Source: JAFHCF01 sp048497495 (GTDB taxonomy: Bacteria > Pseudomonadota > Alphaproteobacteria > Rhizobiales > Ancalomicrobiaceae). Taken from it: a stretch of 33,089 bases of DNA. The stretch is from positions 1-33,089 of the forward strand of contig JAFHCF010000021.1 in assembly GCA_048497495.1 (NCBI GenBank), in the 5' to 3' direction. The stretch's first letter is position 1, and every line of letters starts with the position of its first letter. A model generated the notes under the pieces. That model ran no database searches and was not told where the DNA came from. It saw only the letters and a list, made by a program, of their open reading frames with translations. Below are positions 1 to 7,992 of the stretch, piece after piece. A program made the translations under genes and the position numbers.

Positions 1-468
1 GGCGACGGCATGCAGCTCGCCGGGGCGGACGGCGCGGAGGCGAGCGGCCGGCTCGCCGCCTTCGCCGTGCTCGAGGATATCGGGCGCCCGGTCGACACGC
101 GAGCGAGGGCCGTCGCTCTCACCGAGAACGCGCGCATGCGGCGGTTCCGCGACGGGCTCGCCGCCGCCTTCCCCTGGCCGGGGGCGCGGCTCGCGGCGCG
201 GCTCCCCGACGAGGCGATCGTCTGCCGCTGCGAGGAGGTGACGGCGGGGACCTTGCGCCGCTCGGTGCGCGATCTCGGGGCGGCCGAGGTCAATCGGGCG
301 AAGGCCTTCTGCCGGGTCGGCATGGGGCGCTGCCAGGGGCGCTATTGCGGGCTCGCCGGGGCCGAGATCGTCGCGGCGGAACTGGGCGTCCCGGTCGAGG
401 CGGTCGGCCGCCTGCGCGGTCAGGCACCGGTCAAGCCCCTGCCGGGATGCGTGGAGGCGACGCCATGA
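1..468 (+). CDS. C-terminal part of HcnB/OoxA-like FAD oxidoreductase (5' end outside window)
   Basis: The reading frame is open from base 1, so the gene starts before the window. The visible ~155 residues carry a BFD-like [2Fe-2S] domain: a Cys-x-Cys pair (motif IVCRCEEV) and a second Cys group in FCRVGMGRCQGRYCG. This domain closes the larger subunit of HcnB-type and octopine/nopaline-oxidase-type flavoenzymes, where it relays electrons between flavin centres. The stop overlaps the next gene's start as ATGA, so the two are probably translationally coupled and form one enzyme. The exact substrate (opine, amino acid or glycine) cannot be read from this fragment. The family call is good; the substrate is inference. 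Confidence 0.8.
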   Translation, partial: GDGMQLAGADGAEASGRLAAFAVLEDIGRPVDTRARAVALTENARMRRFRDGLAAAFPWPGARLAARLPDEAIVCRCEEVTAGTLRRSVRDLGAAEVNRAKAFCRVGMGRCQGRYCGLAGAEIVAAELGVPVEAVGRLRGQAPVKPLPGCVEATP

Positions 469-1646
469 GCGCGGCGATTTCGGCCGACGTCGTCATCGTC
501 GGCGGCGGCTTGATGGGCACGACCACGGCCTTCTTCCTCGCCCGGCGCGGCGTCTCGGTGGTGGTCGTCGAGCGCGGCCTCGTCGGCCGCCAGGCGAGCG
601 GCACCAATTTCGGCGCGGTGCGCCGCCAAGGCCGGCCGCTCGAGCAGCTGCCGCTCGCCAATCGCGCCCGCGAAATCTGGTGGAGCCTGCCCGAGCTGAT
701 CGGCGAGGACTGCGAATTCGTCCGGCGCGGCCACCTGCGCGTCGCCCTCGACGAGACGGCGGCGGCCAAGGTCGTGGCTTATGCGGAAGAAGCGCGCCAC
801 CATGGGCTCGACGCCGAGATCCTCGGGCGCGAGGCGCTCGCCCGCCGCTTCGCCTTTTTCTCCGATCGTCCCCTCGTCGGCACCTTCTCGCCCCTCGACG
901 GCCACGCCAACCCGCGCCTCGCCGGCCCCGCCTTCGCCCGTGCGGCGGTACGCGCCGGGGCGAGGATCGTCGAGACTTGCGAGATCGCGGCGGCGGCCAA
1001 GGCGGGCGAGGACTTCGTCGTCGAGGCGGTGGACGGGCGAACCTTCCGCGCGCCGGCGCTGATGCTGGCGACGGGGGCGTGGTCGAGCCGCTTGGCCCAG
1101 AGTTTCGGTGAGGTGGCGCCGATCGAGGTCAAGGGGCCGCAGCTCTCGGTCAGCGAGCCCTTGCCCTATTTCCTCGGGCCGAACGTGTCGGCCGCGGCGA
1201 CGGATTCTGACGACAGCGTCTACTTCCGTCAGGTGACGCGTGGCAATCTCGTCATCGGCGGCCCCCGCCACGGACCGGCGTCGATCGCCTCGGGCCTCGC
1301 CCAGGTGCTGCCCGAGAACCTCGTCCTGCAACTGACCAAGACCCGCGCCGTCCTGCCGATCCTCGCCAGGGCGCGGATCATCCGCTCGTGGAGCGGCGTC
1401 GAGGGCTACACGCCCGACGGCCATCCCCTGATGGGGCCGAGCGACCGGGTCTCCGGCCTCTTCCACGCCTTCGGCTTCTCCGGCGCGGGCTTCCAGCCGT
1501 CGCCGGCGGTCGGGGAGTGCATGGCGAGCCTGATCGCGAGCGGTTCCAGTCCGATCGCACTCGACCCCTACCGTCCTGGCCGCTTCCCCCCCGGCACCCG
1601 GGCCGAGGGCGCGGCGCAGCGCATGCTCGCGGCCAAGGGCGAATGA
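465..1646 (+). CDS. FAD-dependent oxidoreductase, DAO family (HcnC/OoxB-like subunit)
   Basis: A 393-residue D-amino-acid-oxidase-family flavoprotein. The N-terminus has the Rossmann FAD-binding signature VVIVGGGLMGTTTAFFLARRG followed by an acidic strand end (VVVVER). The C-terminus has the typical GVEGYTPDGHPLMGP and FHAFGFSGAGFQPSP segments that close around the flavin. Length suits a small catalytic subunit of the HcnC or OoxB type. I chose ATG 465, which overlaps the upstream stop (ATGA); a frame open further upstream only reads antisense-like sequence. Together with the upstream [2Fe-2S] subunit it likely oxidises the C-N bond of an imino acid or opine-like compound at the inner membrane. 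The substrate is unknown. Confidence 0.85.
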   Translation: MSAAISADVVIVGGGLMGTTTAFFLARRGVSVVVVERGLVGRQASGTNFGAVRRQGRPLEQLPLANRAREIWWSLPELIGEDCEFVRRGHLRVALDETAAAKVVAYAEEARHHGLDAEILGREALARRFAFFSDRPLVGTFSPLDGHANPRLAGPAFARAAVRAGARIVETCEIAAAAKAGEDFVVEAVDGRTFRAPALMLATGAWSSRLAQSFGEVAPIEVKGPQLSVSEPLPYFLGPNVSAAATDSDDSVYFRQVTRGNLVIGGPRHGPASIASGLAQVLPENLVLQLTKTRAVLPILARARIIRSWSGVEGYTPDGHPLMGPSDRVSGLFHAFGFSGAGFQPSPAVGECMASLIASGSSPIALDPYRPGRFPPGTRAEGAAQRMLAAKGE

Positions 1647-1666
1647 TCGCGCCGCGTGGCGGGGGA

Positions 1667-2614
1667 TCAGCCGATCGCCTGGGCGGCGAAGGCGAATCGC
1701 GTCCAGCGCCGAGCCGCCGCCGGTTCGCCGCCGAGCCGCATCAGCGTGTTGCGGTCATGCCGTTCGAGGCCGCAGGCGACCAGGTGGTCGGAGAGCTTCG
1801 AAGGCACGCCGACGGTGAGGTAGACCCGGGAGAAGGCATCCGGCGTCGCCGCGTCGATCGACGTCGTCGCCTCGAGCGGCAGGTCGAGGCGGAGGAACTC
1901 GCCGACGCGCCGGGCGATGCGATCGGCGGCGAGCGCCCGCGCGATCTCTGCCGACGTCGCGGCCATGGGGCCGAGTATTCGGCCGCGACCGAAGGGACGC
2001 TCGAAGATGAAACCCTCGAGGGCGCCGTCCACCTCGAGCAGCGTCACCTCCGAGGCGGCGAAGACCGCGGTGAGGATGGGGCGGCGTTCGACCCCGAAGG
2101 CCTCGGCGTCCTTCGCCAGGATCCGTTCGAAGTCCTCCGGACCGGCCGGACGGAGGACCGCTCGTTCCGGAAGGGGCGCCTCGCCGGCGACCGAACGGGC
2201 GATGCCCTGGTGTTGGGCGACCACGCCGACCGGCTCGAAGCCGATCGAATGGTAGAGGCGATAGGCCTCGGGCGTGGCGACCAGCGCCAGATCGCGGCCG
2301 GCGCATCTGCGCAGGACGTGATCCATCAGCCAGCGCCCGGCCCCCAGCGTCTGCAATTGCGGCGTGATGATCACCATGCCGATGGTGGCGAAATCGTCGC
2401 CGGAGGGAAACCACATGGCCGAGCCGATCACCCGATCGATGGGATCGCAGGCGAGAAAACCCTCGCCGCAGGCGACGAGCAGCCGCAGATCCTCTTCGCG
2501 ATGCGGCCAGCCGACCCCCACGGTGAGTTCGTGCAGTTTGCCGACGTCCGCCTCGGTGATCGGACGAACCCTCGTCTCGAAGCTCTCGACCCGTCGCACG
2601 CTGGTGTCGCTCAT
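1667..2614 (-). CDS. GNAT-family N-acetyltransferase
   Basis: A 315-residue protein with an N-terminal GNAT domain. The acetyl-CoA-binding region is visible as TIGMVIITPQLQTLGAGRWLMDHVLRR (QxxGxG/A-type loop QTLGAGRW) and is followed by the classic ATPEAYRLYHSIGFEPVG strand-helix-strand. A second half of ~150 residues resembles the extra C-terminal acetyltransferase-like domain found in this subgroup. I prefer ATG 2614, with GGAG about 8 bases upstream, to a GTG 30 bases earlier. It converges on the oxidase gene with only 20 bases between the stops. Acceptor substrate unknown. Confidence 0.8.
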   Translation of the reverse strand: MSDTSVRRVESFETRVRPITEADVGKLHELTVGVGWPHREEDLRLLVACGEGFLACDPIDRVIGSAMWFPSGDDFATIGMVIITPQLQTLGAGRWLMDHVLRRCAGRDLALVATPEAYRLYHSIGFEPVGVVAQHQGIARSVAGEAPLPERAVLRPAGPEDFERILAKDAEAFGVERRPILTAVFAASEVTLLEVDGALEGFIFERPFGRGRILGPMAATSAEIARALAADRIARRVGEFLRLDLPLEATTSIDAATPDAFSRVYLTVGVPSKLSDHLVACGLERHDRNTLMRLGGEPAAARRWTRFAFAAQAIG

Positions 2615-2741
2615 TCCGTCGCTCCCGAATCCAGGGGCCGCCACCGTTGCAGATTAGGAGATGTGCACGGCAGATGATGCCGAAGGTGGCGGCCGAACGA
2701 AACGCGACATTCGTTCGGGGCGGGTGATCGGAGGCATTGCT

Positions 2742-3614
2742 TCACACGACGCCGCGCAGCACCGCGACGAAGGGGGCGAAGAAGCGCGAGGTCGGCCGCC
2801 CCACGTCCGAGCCGACCGACAGGCGCATGGTCACCAACGGGGCGAAGGGGCGTGCGACGAGGCCGGGAAAGTCGCTCCAGGCGACGAGCCCGTCGACCAG
2901 CGCCACGCCGAGTCCGGCGGCGACCAGCGGCGCCGCGCCGCTCGAACTGGTGATGCGGATCGCCGGGTCGCGGACGAGCCCGGCTCGGGTGTAGGCTTGG
3001 TCGAGGGCGGGGGCGATTTCGGCCTGGGCGCCGTAGGAGATGAGCCGTCGGTCGGCGAGATCGGCCGGACCGAGGGTCTCCCGCGCCGCGAGCGGATCGT
3101 CGGCGCGCACCACCACGGCCACCGGGATCTCGGCCAGGGCCTCGGTCCGTACGCTCGGCGCCAGGATCGGCGACAGGGTCACGGCGAGGTCGATGGCGCC
3201 GATCGACAGGGCTTCGGCGATCTCCTGCTTGGGCAGAGCCGAGAGCTGGATCTTGACCGTCGGGTGTTCGGCGAGGAAGCCCTTCAAGGCGCGCGGCAGC
3301 AGCGAGTGGGCGACCGGCGGGCTGGCGCCGATGCGCAACAGGCCGATCTTCTTCTCGCCGATGGTGCGGGCCAGCGTGTCGAGGATCTCGAACTCGCGGA
3401 AGAGGCGGTCGACGTCCTCGAAGAGCAGGCGTGCCTCCATCGTCGGGGCGAGCCGTCCGCCGATCCGCTCGAACAGTTGGTAGCCGAGCTGGCTCTCCAG
3501 ATGGCGCAGGATCTTGCTCGCCGCCGGCTGCGAGATCGCGAGCGCCTGCGCCGCCGCGGTCATCGAACCGTGGCGCATGATGGCGCGGAAGATCTCGATC
3601 TGCCGGTGGTTCAC
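2742..3614 (-). CDS. LysR-family transcriptional regulator
   Basis: A 290-residue LysR-type regulator of normal length. Residues 1-60 form the winged helix-turn-helix (RQIEIFRAIMRHGSMTAAAQ, then SQPAASKILRHLESQLG). Residues ~90-290 form the two-lobed periplasmic-binding-like effector domain (LLRIGASPPVAHSLLPRALKGF). The beginning resembles regulators of opine and amino-acid catabolism such as OccR and NocR, which would fit the flavoenzyme operon nearby, but that link is inference. It begins 18 bases after the cupin gene on the same strand, so the two are probably cotranscribed. Confidence 0.9.
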   Translation of the reverse strand: MNHRQIEIFRAIMRHGSMTAAAQALAISQPAASKILRHLESQLGYQLFERIGGRLAPTMEARLLFEDVDRLFREFEILDTLARTIGEKKIGLLRIGASPPVAHSLLPRALKGFLAEHPTVKIQLSALPKQEIAEALSIGAIDLAVTLSPILAPSVRTEALAEIPVAVVVRADDPLAARETLGPADLADRRLISYGAQAEIAPALDQAYTRAGLVRDPAIRITSSSGAAPLVAAGLGVALVDGLVAWSDFPGLVARPFAPLVTMRLSVGSDVGRPTSRFFAPFVAVLRGVV

Positions 3615-3632
3615 CCGCCGCGCCTCCGCCGT

Positions 3633-3986
3633 TCAGCCGACGACGACGTAGATCTTGCGCACGGTCTCGATCGTCTTCCAGACACCGACGAAGCCCGGCT
3701 TCATCACGAAGCTGTCACCGGCGCGGAAAGTCCACGTCTCGCCGCCGTCCTCGGAGATCTCCACGACGCCGGAGAGGATGTGGCAGAACTCGAAGGTCGT
3801 GCCCTTGATCGAGCGGGTCTCGCCGGGCGTCGCCTCGAAGATGCCGGTGCGGACGTGTCCGTCGCCGGTGTCGTCCAGCGCCCAGGTGAGGGACGAGGGC
3901 GAGCCCGAGATCAGCCGGTCGGCGGCGGGCGTCGAGGGCTTCGGCGCGAAGGTCGGGGCGGTGTCGATGGGAACGATGAGCGACAT
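3633..3986 (-). CDS. Small cupin-domain protein (DUF861/Cupin_3 type)
   Basis: A 117-residue single-domain cupin. The core runs from GTTFEFCHILSGVVEISEDG through the second motif (GDSFVMKPGFVGVWKTIETV) to a C-terminal strand RKIYVVVG. This pattern is typical of the Cupin_3 family, which includes ureidoglycine aminohydrolase-like and ethanolamine-utilisation-like proteins. The start at 3986 has AGAGG about 5 bases upstream. The open frame extends 49 codons further upstream, but that extension has no protein-like character. A GGAGCC/GGCTCC hairpin lies at 4007-4020 ahead of the gene. It is followed by the LysR gene. Function unknown; perhaps a small-molecule isomerase or sensor linked to amino-acid breakdown. 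Confidence 0.75.
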   Translation of the reverse strand: MSLIVPIDTAPTFAPKPSTPAADRLISGSPSSLTWALDDTGDGHVRTGIFEATPGETRSIKGTTFEFCHILSGVVEISEDGGETWTFRAGDSFVMKPGFVGVWKTIETVRKIYVVVG

Positions 3987-4207
3987 GTGGCCTCTGGTGT
4001 CGTTGCGGAGCCGAGGCTCCGACGGTGGGATCGTCATGAGTCTACGGGCCGGCGGCGTCATCCGGCACCGTTCCCTGGCCTGCTCCAGTCGTCTCTGCCG
4101 AATATCGGTGCCTATACGGCATGGGTGGACCACGGCGGCGGCGCATCGACCCGATTTTCAGCCCGGAGCCCACGGTTCTTCTCCCACCTCGGGCTGACCC
4201 AGGGCGA

Positions 4208-4976
4208 TCAGCCGGCGCTCGGGAGGTGTCCGGGCCGGGTCAGTCTTTCGGGACGCAGGACTTCGGCCAACTCCGCGGCGCTCATCAGTCCTTTCTCGAG
4301 AACGAGTTCGGCGACGCCTCTGCCGGACTGGTGGGCCTCGACGGCCACTTCGGTCGCGTTGGCATAACCGATGAACGGATTGAGTGCGGTGGCCATCCCG
4401 ATCGAGTCGCGGACGCTCGCCTCGAGTCGGGCGCGGTTGGCCGTGATGCCGTCGATACAGTTGTCCGCGAGGATGAGGCAGCCCTGCCGGAGATGGGTGA
4501 TGCTCTTGAACAGGCTGTGAGCGATGATCGGCTCGAACGCATTGAGTTGGAGTTGCCCCGCCGAGGCGGCCATCGTCACGGTCACGTCGTTGCCGATCAC
4601 CTCGAATGCGATCTGGTTGACCACTTCGGGGATCACCGGATTGACCTTGCCGGGCATGATCGACGACCCGGCCTGCCGAGCGGGAAGGTCGATCTCGCCG
4701 AAGCCGGCGCGCGGGCCGCTGGAAAGCAGGCGCAGGTCGTTGCAGATCTTGGACAGCTTGACTGCCACACGTTTCAGGACGCCCGAAAGCTGGACGAACG
4801 ATCCGCAATCCTGCGTCGCTTCGATCAGGTTGGGCGCTGTGATGACTGGAATGCCGGAGATTTCGGCGAGATGCCTGCAAGCCAACGCTGCGTACTCGGG
4901 ATGGGCGTTGATGCCGGTGCCGATCGCCGTGGCACCGAGATTGATCTCACGGATCAGCAGCACGGCTTCCCGGAGA
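4208..4976 (-). pseudogene. aspA: Aspartate ammonia-lyase, 3' part only, cut by an IS element
   Basis: The last 256 codons of aspartate ammonia-lyase (L-aspartate to fumarate plus ammonia). Recognisable family blocks are NLGATAIGTGINAHPEY, KICNDLRLLSSGPRAG, the fumarase/aspartase signature GSSIMPGKVNPVIPEVVNQ, VTMAASAGQLQLN and SIGMATALNPFIGY. The E. coli enzyme is about 478 residues, so roughly the first 200, including the N-terminal substrate-binding His region, are missing. Homology stops exactly at the inferred left end of the IS3-family element at 4977. The reading frame continues into the IS by chance. The missing 5' part does not resume on the other side of the IS, so the gene is dead here. 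Confidence 0.9.
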
Positions 4977-5013
4977 CGACCCCCGCATTTCGGTCCAACT
5001 GACGCTAGAGTCC
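4977..5013 (+). repeat. Left terminal inverted repeat of the IS3-family element
   Basis: Starts with CGACCCCC and ends with GAGTCC. It pairs with 6199-6235 in inverse orientation, with about 25 of 37 positions matching and one single-base gap. It lies 23 bases before the orfA start. Confidence 0.7.
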
Positions 5014-5035
5014 GTCCCATCGAGAGGACCGGACC

Positions 5036-5302
5036 ATGAAGCGATCGAGGTTCACGGAAGAGCAGATCATCGGCGTGCTGCGTGAGCAGGAGGCCGGCGC
5101 GAAGACGGCGGCCCGGTGCCGGCGGCACGGGATCAGTTCCGCGACGTTCTACGCCTGGAAGGCGAAGTTCGGCGGCATGGACGTCTCCGAGGCGAAGCGG
5201 CTGAAGGCGCTAGAAGAGGAGAACGCGAAGCTGAAGCGCCTCCTGGCCGATGCCATTCTCGACGCGTCTGTTCTGAAAGACCTGCTGGCAAAAAAATGGT
5301 GA
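5036..5302 (+). CDS. IS3-family transposase OrfA
   Basis: An 88-residue OrfA. Residues 1-50 form a helix-turn-helix (RSRFTEEQIIGVLREQEAG and RRHGISSATFYAWKAKFGG) that binds the IS ends. Residues 55-80 are a leucine-rich coiled coil (LKALEEENAKLKRLLADA) for multimerisation. It ends LLAKKW, and its last codons overlap orfB at an A7 run, so OrfA and an OrfAB fusion can both be made. Full normal length for the IS407-like subgroup. The start follows AGAGGACC. Confidence 0.9.
   Translation: MKRSRFTEEQIIGVLREQEAGAKTAARCRRHGISSATFYAWKAKFGGMDVSEAKRLKALEEENAKLKRLLADAILDASVLKDLLAKKW
5290..5296 (+). other. A7 slippery run for programmed -1 frameshifting
   Basis: Seven consecutive A residues at the end of orfA, where the frame must move by -1 to enter orfB. 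IS3-family elements use such A-rich heptamers to make the OrfAB transposase. The last A also begins an ATG in the orfB frame, so separate orfB initiation is possible. No stimulatory structure was worked out. Confidence 0.65.
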
Positions 5303-6222
5303 CGCCCGTCGCCGTTCGGGAAGCCGTCGCTCATGTCTTGCGCGAGCACGACGTGAGCGAGCGGCGGGCGTGTTCCATCGTCGGTGCCGACCGATCGACC
5401 ATTCGTTACCGCTCCCGGCGGAGCGACGACGCGCTTCTGCGTGGTCGTCTGCGAGAACTGGCGTCCGAGCGGCGGCGGTTCGGCTATCGGCGTCTCCACG
5501 TTCTGCTGCGGCAGGAGGGCCATGTCGTGAACCACAAGCGGACCCAGCGGCTCTACCGCGAGGAAGGGCTGTCGGTTCGCCGTCGCCGCTGTCGCAAGCG
5601 CGCGATCGGAACCCGCGCGCCGATGGTCGTCGAAGCGCGGCCGAACGTGCGCTGGTCGTTGGACTTCGTTCATGACCAGATGGCGTCCGGTCAGCGGTTC
5701 CGCGTGCTCAACGTCATCGACGACGTGACCAAGCAGTGCCTCGCGGCGATCCCCGACACGTCGATCTCGGGCAGGCGAGTCGCCCGTGAACTGACGACGC
5801 TCGTCGCCAGGCACGGCAGGCCGAAGCTCATCGTCAGCGACAACGGAACGGAGTTCACGTCGAATGCCATCCTGCTGTGGGCAAAGCAGGTCGGCGTCGA
5901 GTGGCACTACATCGCTCCCGGACGGCCGATGCAGAACGGCATCTGCGAGGCGTTCAACGGCCGCATGCGAGACGAACTCCTCAACGAGACGCTGTTCCGC
6001 GACCTCGACCATGCCCGATCTGCGGTCGCTCGTTGGGTCGTCGACTACAACGATCACCGCCCCCACTCCGCGCTCGGCTACCTGACGCCGAGGGCGTTCG
6101 CATCGACCTTCACCGCAACGGACGATCGGCTGCGCAATCCCGACCAGCTCCGCCGATCGACCGTTGCTCACCCGGCGCATCAGCGCCAAACTCACCTGAG
6201 GACCCTGGTCTCAGCTGGATGA
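5296..6222 (+). CDS. IS3-family transposase OrfB (DDE integrase core)
   Basis: The catalytic half of the transposase, produced as an OrfAB fusion by frameshifting or from the ATG at 5296. An HTH_21-like segment (RRFGYRRLHVLLRQEG) is followed by the rve integrase core with the DDE triad: Asp in LNVIDDVTKQC, Asp in LIVSDNGTEFTS and Glu in NGICEAFNGRMRDELL. The closing YNDHRPHSALGYLTP motif is present. No stop or frameshift interrupts the core, so this copy could still be active. The last ~40 residues beyond the core are read through the right inverted repeat. Confidence 0.9.
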   Translation: MVTPVAVREAVAHVLREHDVSERRACSIVGADRSTIRYRSRRSDDALLRGRLRELASERRRFGYRRLHVLLRQEGHVVNHKRTQRLYREEGLSVRRRRCRKRAIGTRAPMVVEARPNVRWSLDFVHDQMASGQRFRVLNVIDDVTKQCLAAIPDTSISGRRVARELTTLVARHGRPKLIVSDNGTEFTSNAILLWAKQVGVEWHYIAPGRPMQNGICEAFNGRMRDELLNETLFRDLDHARSAVARWVVDYNDHRPHSALGYLTPRAFASTFTATDDRLRNPDQLRRSTVAHPAHQRQTHLRTLVSAG

Positions 6223-6235
6223 GAGAAGGGGGTCA
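6199..6235 (-). repeat. Right terminal inverted repeat of the IS3-family element
   Basis: Read on the minus strand it begins TGACCCCC and ends GGGTCC, matching the left end. The orfB stop codon (6220-6222) falls inside this repeat, which is common in IS3-family elements. Confidence 0.7.
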
Positions 6236-6321
6236 CAGCATCAGGCATTCTCGCGTGAAGTCGTCGACCACGACGAGGACCCTGAAGCGACGCCCGTCGA
6301 CGAGCGTGTCGGAGACGAAGT
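6236..6321. repeat. 86-bp direct repeat, copy 1
   Basis: Matches 7239-7324 with 3 mismatches at a constant offset of 1003 bases. It encodes the SDTLV-to-TRECL stretch of OrfB in both IS fragments. Identity starts exactly where the complete IS ends. Confidence 0.9.
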
Positions 6322-6947
6322 CCAACGACCAGCGTTGATTTCGTCCCTGCGGAATCGCCATCGGTGCTCGTGTTCCCAACGCCCGCTTCCGGCCGCCGCG
6401 CTTTCGAACCGTCAGACGCTCCTCCCGGTAGATGCGGTAGAGCTTCTTGTGGTTCACGACGACGCCCTCCCGCTTCAGCAGGATGTGCAGCCGGCGATAG
6501 CCGAAGCGACGACGGATCGCCGCCAGTTCCCGCAGACGCACCCGAACGCCTTCGTCGTCGCCACGCCGAGAGGCGTAGCGATAAACGCGCGGCGCCATTC
6601 CCACGAGCCCGCAGGCACGGCGTTGCGAATAGCCCTTCTTCTCGATCGCCCAGCTCACGGCGCGTCTCCGCGAACCAGGCGTCAGAAGTTTTTCCCATCA
6701 TCTCGCGCAGAGTGGCGACATCGAGCATCGATTCCGCCAAGAGCTTCTTCAGACGCCGGTTTTCGTCCTCGAGGGTCTTCAGCTTTCGCGCGTCGGAGAC
6801 TTCCATGCCGCCGTATTTCGATCGCCACGTGTAGAGCGTCGCGTCACTGATGCCGTGCTTCCGGCACAGATCCGCCACCGGCATCCCCGCCTGGTGCTCC
6901 TTCAGAATGCCGATGATCTGCTCTTCGCTGAACCTGCTCTTTCTCAT
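6236..6947 (-). pseudogene. Truncated IS3-family transposase (OrfA plus N-terminal OrfB)
   Basis: OrfA begins at ATG 6947 with KSRFSEEQIIGILKEHQAG, HGISDATLYTWRSKYGG and a coiled coil ending MLDVATLREMMGKT. The normal OrfA stop is lost: the frame then runs on into OrfB DNA in the wrong frame. OrfB sequence itself is readable from about 6658 downward (SWAIEKKGYSQRRACGLVG, RRFGYRRLHILLKREG, RWSLDFVSDTLVDGRRF) and ends after TRECL. Only the first Asp of the DDE triad remains. Confidence 0.8.
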
Positions 6948-7006
6948 CGTCCGTCTCCTGTCGACGGATTCCAGTTCAGAACGAGGACATCTCCGGGGGC
7001 AAGATC

Positions 7007-7324
7007 AACTCGTCTCGGAAGCGCCCGTTCAGGCTCTCGACGAAGCCGTGTCTCGCATCGGCTTGCCGGGAGCGATGTAATGCCATTCTACGCGGTTCTC
7101 TTCGGTCCAGCGGAGCATGGCGTGTGAAGTGAATTCCGTGCCGTTGTCGCTGACAATCATCGCCGGTCGACCGCGAAGGGCAACCAGCCGGTCCAGTTCG
7201 CGAGCGACGCGGACGCCCGAGAGCGAGGTGTCGACCAGCAGCGTCAGGCATTCTCGCGTGAAGTCGTCGACCACGACGAGGACCCTGAAGCGGCGCCCGG
7301 CGACGAGCGTGTCGGAGACGAAGT
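7007..7324 (-). pseudogene. Internal fragment of an IS3-family OrfB
   Basis: Minus-strand fragment of an integrase core, from FVSDTLVAGRRF to FVESLNGRFRDEL. The first Asp (VVVDDF), second Asp (VSDNGTEFTS) and Glu (VESLNG) are visible. A frameshift follows APGKPM, so the Glu lies in another frame. Both ends are cut: one by the start of the neighbouring IS remnant (near 7007), the other where recombinase sequence begins (7325). Its first 86 bases repeat 6236-6321, so it came from a near-identical element. Confidence 0.75.
7239..7324. repeat. 86-bp direct repeat, copy 2
   Basis: Second copy of 6236-6321, same orientation, 3 mismatches. Beyond 7324 the two sequences diverge at once, marking a recombination boundary. 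Confidence 0.9.
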
Positions 7325-7992
7325 GACCTCGGTGACGCCATGGCGATCGACGCGATCGTTGCGCCGCGAGCCCGAGACATCGAAGAGCGGCGACATCTCG
7401 TCGAACGGGTCGGCGAACTCGCTGGAAATTGGCCGATCCTCGCACCGGCGGAAAAGATCACGGTCATCCATCGGCTGGTGAAGGCGATCATCGTCACCAT
7501 GGAAACCGTGGCCATCATGCTCCGCGCCGAGGCGCTCCTCGCCCTGGCTAGCTGCCGGGCCGATCACCTCGCGCCACCCGGTCACTCGCCGCATCGAGCG
7601 CCCCATGAAGACGACCGCGAGACCATCACACTCTCGGTGCCAGCGATGCTGAAACGGGTGGGGATGGAAAATCGGCATCTGGTCGAGGCGCCGGAGATCC
7701 GCCCGAGCCGCAACCCGACCGCAGTTTGCTGCGGCTGCTCGCCCGAGCGCATCGGTTCCGCGACCTGATCCTTCGCGGCGACGGTAAGTCCATCGCCGAA
7801 CTCGCCGAGGAGAACGGTGTCGGGAGGCCCTACGCGTCACGTATCCTGCGCCTCGGCTTCCTCGCCCCGGACATCACCACGGCGATCCTCGACGGACGCC
7901 AACCGCTCGAACTCTCCGCCAAACAGCTGTCGGTCACGGCCGACCTGCCGAAGGACTGGGCGGAGCAGCGCCGCGAACTCGGGTTCGGGTGA
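7325..7992 (+). pseudogene. C-terminal remnant of a large serine recombinase, frameshifted
   Basis: Two adjacent plus-strand frames together give the C-terminal part of a large serine recombinase. The first (to ~7720) has ELAGNWPILAPAEKITVIHR and DRETITLSVPAMLKRVG. The second (from 7726, ending 7992) has LLRLLARAHRFRDLILRG, a helix-turn-helix (SIAELAEENGVGRPYASRIL) and FLAPDITTAILDGRQPLEL, with a final DWAEQRRELGFG. A -1 slip near 7720 separates them. This ending is typical of the alphaproteobacterial recombinases that travel with DUF2924 and DUF3489 genes, and such a cassette starts at 31347. The catalytic Ser domain is absent. Confidence 0.75.

Larger units (their letters stand above)
4977..6235 (+). 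mobile_element. IS3-family insertion sequence (two-ORF, about 1.26 kb)
   Basis: A structurally complete IS3-family element: imperfect terminal inverted repeats, orfA (5036-5302), and an overlapping orfB in the -1 frame carrying the DDE integrase core. The ends were placed by aligning the left end (from 4977) with the reverse complement of the right end (from 6235): about 25 of 37 positions match, including GACCCCC, TCCA, CTGA and GTCC. The right boundary is independently supported because homology between two fragments of a neighbouring IS starts exactly at 6236. No 3-4 bp target duplication is seen (left flank ends AGA, right flank begins CAG), so the site has been rearranged since insertion. 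Confidence 0.85.
6236..7006 (-). mobile_element. Remnant of a second IS3-family element, truncated at 6236
   Basis: Minus-strand remnant holding the left end, orfA and the first part of orfB of an element related to, but distinct from, the neighbouring complete IS. The probable left end lies near 7001-7007, where a TGCCCCCGG-like terminus occurs. The element stops abruptly at 6236, right at the end of the complete IS, just after the first catalytic Asp region (VVVDDFTRECL). The rest of the integrase core and the right end are missing, so it cannot move on its own. Confidence 0.75.
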
